Source: Larix sibirica (lineage: Eukaryota > Streptophyta > Pinopsida > Pinales > Pinaceae). From it: 14,683 nt of DNA. Below, piece after piece: positions 9,900-14,683 of the stretch. Positions within the stretch are counted from its first letter, which is position 1. Each line of letters opens with the position of its first letter. A program made the position numbers and the translations under genes. The DNA lies in assembly GCA_004151065.3 (NCBI GenBank), contig NWUY0304345542.1:1-14683 (forward strand), in the 5' to 3' direction. The notes beneath the pieces are model-generated. The model was not told the origin of the DNA. It did not search any database and worked only from the letters and a program-made list of their open reading frames with translations.

Positions 9900-10284
9900 C
9901 CTGAGGTTGGGGATCGTTAGATCTTACCAGGTTGCTCGGTAGCTGTTTCTTCCTCTTCTGGGCACAGTTACCTTTCATAGCAGTTTCCAGTATGGCAAAT
10001 TCAGCTTTTCCTTGCAGTAGTGATGACAGGATCAAATGAGGCCACAGTAGTCTGTGATGTAGAAAGCAGTTTAGCAGGGGGGCCTTTCATGCCTTCAGCA
10101 TGCACGTGCCACCATCAGCTAGCCTCCAGTTTAGATGCTTTTTCCAGATTTAGAAGAGGGCATTTGCATGAGTAGTTTGCCTATTCTAAAAGGGACACAG
10201 AGACCAAGGAGACCATGCAGCAGTTGATCTTCAGTTCAAGGGATCAGTGAATTGATGCATTGACTTTATCATCTTCAATCATGC

Positions 10285-10356
10285 ACACTATCCTTGGCAG
10301 CAGTTTCCACGCATGAGGGCACACTATCCTTGGCAGCAGTTTCCATGCATGAGGGC
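10285..10356 (+). repeat. Tandem duplication, 2 x 36 bp
   Basis: Unit 10285-10320 is repeated at 10321-10356 with a single mismatch, C versus T at unit position 26. The unit starts ACACTATCCTTGGCAGCAG. Near identity in an otherwise decayed region suggests that the duplication is younger than most of the surrounding mutations, or that the LTR is younger than it looks. Confidence 0.95.
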
Positions 10357-10543
10357 GCACCACCCTAGAGAGTTAGGGTTGGAGTTTTGATGCTATTACC
10401 TAGGGCGCATCACTGATTGTCTAGTTTGCATTGTACTTCTCATCTTCCTCATTCTAAAAAGGAACCCTGGGGTGCACCACTGTGTTGGTTAGCGAGATTG
10501 TGTTTTGAGCTTATGCACTGTATTTTTCTTCTTTACAGTTTGC

Positions 10544-10549
10544 AATAAA
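10544..10549 (+). promoter_or_regulatory. Polyadenylation signal AATAAA of the LTR
   Basis: A perfect AATAAA lies 180 bases before the primer-binding site, preceded by a T-rich tract. The position fits the R region of a plant LTR. The motif is common in AT-rich DNA, so context carries the call. Confidence 0.45.
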
Positions 10550-10723
10550 ATACAGATGCAGTTTTGAGTGGTTCTGTTTTGTGTATTCGCTATTAATATT
10601 TCCAACAGTATTAACATATTCAAAGATCACTGGTCTGATTGAGATTTTCAGTTTTTAAGCTACCTAGGTTTAGGTTAATTTATCTGAGTACAGAATCTGC
10701 ATACCATGGTCTGAAATTTGACT

Positions 10724-10735
10724 TGGTATCAAAGC
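10724..10735 (+). other. Primer-binding site, initiator-Met tRNA type
   Basis: TGGTATCAAAGC differs by one base from the usual plant copia primer-binding site TGGTATCAGAGC, which pairs with the 3' end of initiator methionine tRNA and starts minus-strand DNA synthesis. It lies 287 bases before the gag start and in the same orientation as the polyprotein, which fixes the inner end of the 5' LTR close to 10720. Confidence 0.85.
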
Positions 10736-11010
10736 AAATTAAGTGAAATCCTCCAGACCTGTGTATGGAATAGGCTGTCACATGTGAGAGGGAGTTGTCA
10801 AAGAGTTTTAACGGGTGTGATGCCCAAGATTCAGTGAGTACAGCAGATCAGGACATAGGATATGTTGTTGGGTGAGACACCCAGGATCTTCAAGTGATTG
10901 GAAGGTTGTTATTGACCTGAAATAGGTGATCTGCACCCAGGATAGGTTGCAGATCTGAGTACTTTTGAGTCTGATCTGTTTGTTCAAGTGCACTTTTAGG
11001 ATTTGCAATA
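10736..11010 (+). other. Untranslated leader of the copia element
   Basis: This spans the gap between primer-binding site and gag ATG and has no conserved coding. A perfect 8-bp inverted repeat, GATCTGCA at 10928-10935 and TGCAGATC at 10948-10955 with a 12-base loop, could fold in the RNA. Leaders of retroelements often carry packaging or dimerisation hairpins; that role here is inference. Confidence 0.6.
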
Positions 11011-11823
11011 ATGGCCAATGTCAGTCTCCAAAAGAGTCACATGTTGGATGGTGCTTCCAACTTTGTACTGTGGAAGTGCAAGCAACAGAATCTCTCTCGG
11101 AGAAGTTGAACTGTTGTATCTTGTGGATAAGGAGGTCACACCTCCCACTGATCCCAAGGACTTAGCAGAACATAATAAGAAATCAGCAAAGATGAAGCAA
11201 ATCGTCCTTGATTTGAATTTTGAAGGATCACTTGATCCCTCACATTGCAGAGAAGATGGCAGTGAAGGAGATGTATGATGCCTTGGTCACTTTGTACCAA
11301 AGTGTCAACTTGTCCCATAAAATGCTTTGGAAGAACAAGCTCACCAATACCCTAATCGGCAAGACCGACACTTTAGCAAGCTATATAATGAAAATCACAG
11401 AGTTGGGAGATCAGCTCGCTGCCATCAGAGACAAAATTGATGAGAGTGAGCTATTTCAGATAACTCTAAATGGTTTTGGTCCAGCTTGGAATCACCGTGT
11501 GCAGTGTATTTGTGCTCATGAGAAGTAACCACTTTTGAGAAATGTGGTATGACTTTGTCCAAAAAGAGACGATATTAGAGACAATTTCACCCAAATTCAA
11601 GGATGCTCAAGACCTATCCCTCATCAGGAAGGTGAGAAAAGGAGAAAAGAAGGGAGGATCTAGGAGGGTCAGAAGAGGAAAGAAGATCTTTGAACCATGG
11701 GAAGAAAGTTCCAAGCCATGTAAAGTGTTTTAAGTGCCACAGGTTTGCTCACTATGCCTGTTAGTGTCCTAAGAAGATGGGGAACAGTAAGCAAAGGCCA
11801 AAGCAACTTGCAGGGAGTGCACA
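11011..11823 (+). pseudogene. copia gag (capsid/nucleocapsid), frameshifted
   Basis: Gag forms the virus-like particle that carries the element RNA. The start at 11011 has a good context (A at -3, G at +4) and reads MANVSLQKSHMLDGASNFV up to a TGA at 11107. The frame then shifts near 11098 (VELLYLVDKEVTPPTDPKD), again near 11220 (HLIPHIAEKMAVKEMYDAL through ELGDQLAAIRDKIDESEL) up to TAA at 11526, and again to 11542-11733 (MWYDFVQKETILETISPKF, followed by a Lys/Arg-rich stretch). A zinc knuckle of form C-X2-C-X4-H-X4-C follows at 11726-11767 in another frame. Its Cys are at 11726, 11735 and 11765, its His is at 11750, and a TAG at 11762-11764 sits just before the last Cys. The zinc knuckle marks the nucleocapsid end of Gag. 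Confidence 0.88.
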
Positions 11824-11829
11824 AGCTTC

Positions 11830-12210
11830 ACGGGAATAGATGAGTTTGCATTTAGATTGGAGACAGTGTTCTTCATGGTGTTGTGCACCACGAACATCAT
11901 TTCTAGTGTTGGGTAGTATGTGGACAGTGGAGCTTGTAGGCATATGATAGCCAATAGATCAACTTTCATCTAATTAGAAGAACGAGATTCCAACATGCAG
12001 GTGGAGCTTAGTAATGATGCCAAGTACTCAATGAATGGGATGGGTTCTATCTCATTGTGCATGCCAGCAGAAGAGGTCCTTGAGCTACATGAAGTAGTGT
12101 ATGTTCATGGTTTAACCAAGAATCTTCTTTCATTTTCTTGTCTAACAAATCTATGGTGTATGGCTGAGTTTGATGATCAGCAAGTGAGTTTTGGCCAAAG
12201 GAGTGTGTGA
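11830..12210 (+). pseudogene. copia aspartic protease region
   Basis: The protease cuts the Gag-Pol polyprotein. The active-site motif YVDSGACRHM starts at 11917, with the catalytic Asp codon GAC at 11923-11925 and the D-S-G triad intact. The same frame covers 11830-12210 and includes VYVHGLTKNLLSFSCL near the end, typical of the copia protease/GAG-pre-integrase border. It is interrupted by TAG at 11914-11916, where a Trp would fit, and by TAA at 11971-11973. A TGA ends the frame after 12207. Confidence 0.85.
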
Positions 12211-13090
12211 AGGTAGGCAAATCCTATAAAGCATGGATCTTTAGTGCATAGCAGTGACAATCTGTGTAAGCTTTTGCACAGATGATTACATCACTTGTAC
12301 TTTCGAGTTTTGCCTCTCCTGAAAGACATGGTGGAGGGATTGCCTGATTTCAAGGTGGACAGGACAGGAGTGTGCAAGGGGTGTGCACTCAGCAAATGTG
12401 CAAACACTGCTTTCCCAATGAGCACAGATCGCGAGGGATTCTTGATCTGGTACATTTAGATGCATGTAGACCCATGTAATCAACTTCTTTGATAGGTAAT
12501 ATCTATAACATTTCTTTCATTGATGATGCTTCCAGAAAAACCTCGATTTATTTTATGAAAACCAAGGTTGAGATCTTTAGTAGGTTCCAAGAGTTCAAAT
12601 CTCTTATGGAGAACCAGACAAGCAAGAAGATGAAGGAACTAAGACCTAATAATGCAGAAGAGTATACCTCCAAGGAGTTTGATTCCTTTTACAGAGACGC
12701 AAGGATCAAGAGGGAGTTGATAGTGCCTTACAAACCACAGTAGAATGGAGTTGTTGAAAGGAAGAATATGTCCATTGTTGAGACAATGAAGAATATGGCT
12801 CATGACCTAAATCTGCCTATGTCCCTTTCGGCATAGGCACACAGTACAACTGTCTACATCCTAAATAGATATCCTCACAAGGTATTTAAGGACAAAACAC
12901 AAAAGGAAGCTTCCACTGGTGAGAAACCCCAAGTATCACATTTTCATGTTTTCCATTGCCCTGTATCTATTCATATCCCTAAGGAAAAAAGAACTAAATT
13001 GGAACCTTTAGCTTGAAAGGTGTTTTGTTGGATACAATGACTCCTTCAAAGCTTACAGAATCTAAATTTTATCACAATGAAAGATAGTAG
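12211..13090 (+). pseudogene. copia integrase, catalytic Asp changed
   Basis: Integrase inserts the cDNA into the host genome. The N-terminal HHCC zinc site is visible with His at 12277 and 12292 and Cys at 12373 and 12382 (GVCKGCALSK), interrupted by TGA at 12283. After a shift near 12430 the catalytic core reads in one frame: first Asp at 12459 (LVHLD), FIDDASRKTSIYF, then LRPNNAEEYTSKEF, where the second catalytic Asp is Asn (AAT at 12648-12650), and the Glu at 12756 (GVVERKN). The spacing of 35 residues between the last two positions is kept. Stops occur at 12477, 12741 and 12825. The C-terminal part keeps HIPKEKRTKLEP and, after a shift near 13025, FVGYNDSFKAYRI, ending about 13090. Confidence 0.88.
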
Positions 13091-13380
13091 CAAGCCAAGA
13101 TGTGAAACTTGATGAGAAAAATTTGTTGTCCCAAATGCTGATCCAAAACATCAAAAACTTCAGAATCAGATCAACAAGGTTCTAGAGGTCCAGTCAATGC
13201 TTCAATATTTTCCAGTTCAACCAAGAAACCTAGGTGGCTTACCCAGACATTGTAGAATGCACAGGAATAAGTTGGAGCTCCAAGACAGTTTTTCAAGTGA
13301 GTCATCCTCCTAAAAAGTTTATCAATTATGTACAGTTGCACTGATGTCTTCCATCATTGATGCAAAGCATTATAGTTATG
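13091..13380 (+). pseudogene. Integrase-RT linker of the copia polyprotein
   Basis: This is a poorly conserved spacer in copia polyproteins. A frame near its start keeps the block ASQDVKLDEKNLLSQ, as expected after the integrase C-terminal region. Beyond this only scattered sense codons can be read, with several stops. No domain is expected. Confidence 0.55.
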
Positions 13381-14140
13381 AGTAGGCAGCAGGTATGGCA
13401 AGATGCCATGGTGGAGGAGTATAACTCCATCATGAAGAAAGATGTGTGGGAGATTGTGCAAAGACCAAAGGGTAAAATAGTGGTTCGTTCCTGGTGGTTG
13501 TAGAAGGTGAAGCATGTCACTAATGTGACAGCATAGAGAAGTACAAGGCTCAGTTCATAGCTAGAGGATTCTCTAAGAGAAAGGGAGTCAAATATGAGGG
13601 ACCATTGCTCCAGTTGCCACGTATACTTCTAACTAGACCATAATGTCTTTAGCATCTTTTTTTGGTTCGTAGTTAGATCAGATGGATATTAAGACAACCT
13701 TCTTTAATGGCTCGATTGAGGGAGAAGTATACATTAATCAGCAAAAAGGGTTTGAGGTGCATGGGCAAGATACCCATGTGTGCCGATTGAAAAAAATCTT
13801 TTATATGTTGAAGCAAGCACCCCATGCTTGGTACTCCATGATTGATGATTACCTGTTAGGTTTGGGCTTCACCAAAACTGTTGCAGATCCCAATTTTTAT
13901 TATTTATTTGATAGATTTGATTTGCTTGTTTTGGTTTTATATGTCAATGACCTGATACTTACAAAAAGTTCAAAGAAGCTCATTGTAGGGTGCAATAATG
14001 AGTTGGCACAAGATTTGACATGAAGGACATTGGACTGATGCACACTATTTCTTGGGTCTAGAGGTGTGGCAGAGTACAAATGGGATCTTCCTTGGTCAAG
14101 GGAAGTACAAAGTAGATATCCTGAAGAGATTCAGGATGAT
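13381..14140 (+). pseudogene. copia reverse transcriptase, YVDD box altered
   Basis: Reverse transcriptase copies the element RNA into DNA. Blocks in order are QVWQDAMVEEYNSIMKKDVW from 13390, IEKYKAQFIARGFSKRKG from about 13533 after a shift, APVATYTS near 13605, and from 13682 MDIKTTFFNG, with the first catalytic Asp kept, then HVCRLKKIFYMLKQAPHAWY. The catalytic YVDD box reads YVND: the codon at 13946-13948 is AAT in place of an Asp codon. Two further shifts near 14010 and 14043 interrupt FDMKDIGLMH and YFLGLEVWQ. A stop replaces the Tyr usual after WWL at 13501. The enzyme would be inactive. Confidence 0.92.
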
Positions 14141-14683
14141 GGATTGCAATGCCATGGCCACACCTATGGCATCGAACCTGAAGCTTCTATGCGATGCTTC
14201 ATCTGATCCGGTTGATGTCTCTATGTATCGTCAGATGATTGGGTCCTTGATGTACTTGACGAACACGAGACCAGACATTTGCTTTGCTGTGAACACCCTG
14301 AGCCAGTTCCTGACAGATCCGAGACATGTTCACCTGATTGCTGCAAAGCATATATTGAGGTACCTGAAGGGTACAATTGAGTATGGGCTCAAATATGAGA
14401 CGAATCAGAAGATTAACCTGCATGGTTATGTTGATTCAGATTGGGAAGGAAGTGCCACAGATAGAAAGAGCACTTCAGGATGCTGCTTCAATATGGGATC
14501 TGCTATGATCTCATGGTTTAGTAGGAAAAATCATGCGTGGCACTGAGTACAGCTGAAGCAGAGTATGTTGCAGCTTGTTCGGCTAGTTGTGAGGTAGTAT
14601 GGCTTCAGAAGCTACTGTCAGATTTGTTTGATCTCCAGTTAGAGGCGACTTGTATATTCTGTGACAACCAGAGTTGTGTGAAG
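14141..14683 (+). pseudogene. copia RT connection and RNase H, cut by window end
   Basis: RNase H removes RNA from the RNA-DNA hybrid during reverse transcription. The connection segment keeps MATPMASNLKLLCD and YRQMIGSLMYLTNTRPDICF, ending in AAKHILRYLKGTIEYGL. RNase H starts near 14420 with GYVDSDWEG (Asp at 14433). The frame changes near 14527, and the rest reads to the last base through ALSTAEAEYVAA (catalytic Glu near 14555-14563) and FCDNQSCVK (Asp at 14663). No stop lies between 14531 and 14683. The C-terminal end of RNase H is beyond the window. This is the best preserved part of the element. Confidence 0.92.

Larger units (their letters stand above)
9900..10723 (+). mobile_element. 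5' LTR region of the copia element, left edge not resolved
   Basis: Sequence just left of a copia primer-binding site should be the 5' LTR. In agreement, it holds a polyadenylation signal at 10544-10549, a T-rich tract before it, and internal repeats: AGCAGTTTCCA near 9978, 10299 and 10335, a 36-bp tandem duplication, and GGGCGCAC-type words at 10353 and 10403. I could not place the TG start or CA end with confidence, and the 3' LTR needed for comparison is outside the window. The left limit of 9900 is a guess based on where these repeats begin. Confidence 0.5.
10724..14683 (+). mobile_element. Ty1/copia retrotransposon, decayed, internal region cut by window end
   Basis: The order is primer-binding site, leader, gag, protease, integrase, reverse transcriptase, RNase H, which is the copia (Pseudoviridae-type) order; in gypsy elements integrase comes last. 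About 3.96 kb of internal region is present. The remainder of RNase H, the polypurine tract and the 3' LTR must lie past the right edge. Small frameshifts and stops are spread through every domain, so the copy cannot make its own polyprotein. I cannot name the lineage with confidence. Confidence 0.93.

Noticed and set aside
10285-10356. CRISPR-like direct repeat
   Set aside because: There are only two adjacent units without spacers, inside a plant LTR, so this is a simple tandem duplication.
14199-14423. Minus-strand open frame over the RT/RNase H region
   Set aside because: It is the antisense shadow of the copia polyprotein.

Overview
This window looks like intergenic DNA from a large plant nuclear genome. 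It is AT-rich and full of stop codons on both strands. It holds only decayed transposable elements: a Ty1/copia LTR retrotransposon with a plant-type initiator-Met tRNA primer site, and a hAT transposase relic of the plant DUF659/hATC type. I suspect a seed plant, perhaps a gymnosperm, from the general look of the repeats. That is an impression and not a proof. I see no intact gene, tRNA, rRNA, CRISPR array or bacterial-type operon. I found no convincing undescribed biological system.

Layout from the left. Bases 301-1660 are a loose field of diverged short repeats built on a GGAGCATTCACTTGGAG-like phrase. A good TATA box follows at 1756, and then AT-rich filler. Together they resemble the promoter part of a long, unidentified LTR. 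A hAT transposase relic runs on the + strand from about 2530 to 3951, with DUF659 core, downstream region and C-terminal hATC dimerisation region still readable in order. It is broken by at least seven frame changes and several stops. Bases 3952-7329 hold no recognisable gene, only weak coding-like scraps (minus strand 5097-5476, a possible mini-exon at 6677-6727). At 7330-7465 there is a short CpG-rich island unlike its surroundings. Bases 7975-9319 look like promoter and transcript-leader sequence of another unidentified element: W-box cluster, TATA box inside a hairpin, and a 120-bp exon-like block.

From roughly 9900 to the right edge lies a + strand Ty1/copia element. It has LTR-like sequence with a 36-bp tandem duplication and an AATAAA signal, a primer-binding site at 10724-10735, a leader with a hairpin, then gag, protease, integrase, reverse transcriptase and RNase H in canonical copia order. 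The window ends inside RNase H, so the polypurine tract and 3' LTR are outside. The polyprotein is broken by many small frameshifts and stops. Two catalytic aspartates read as asparagine, one in integrase and one in the reverse transcriptase YVDD box, so the copy is dead. Many of the stops fit C-to-T or G-to-A transitions, as expected from methylated, silenced DNA.
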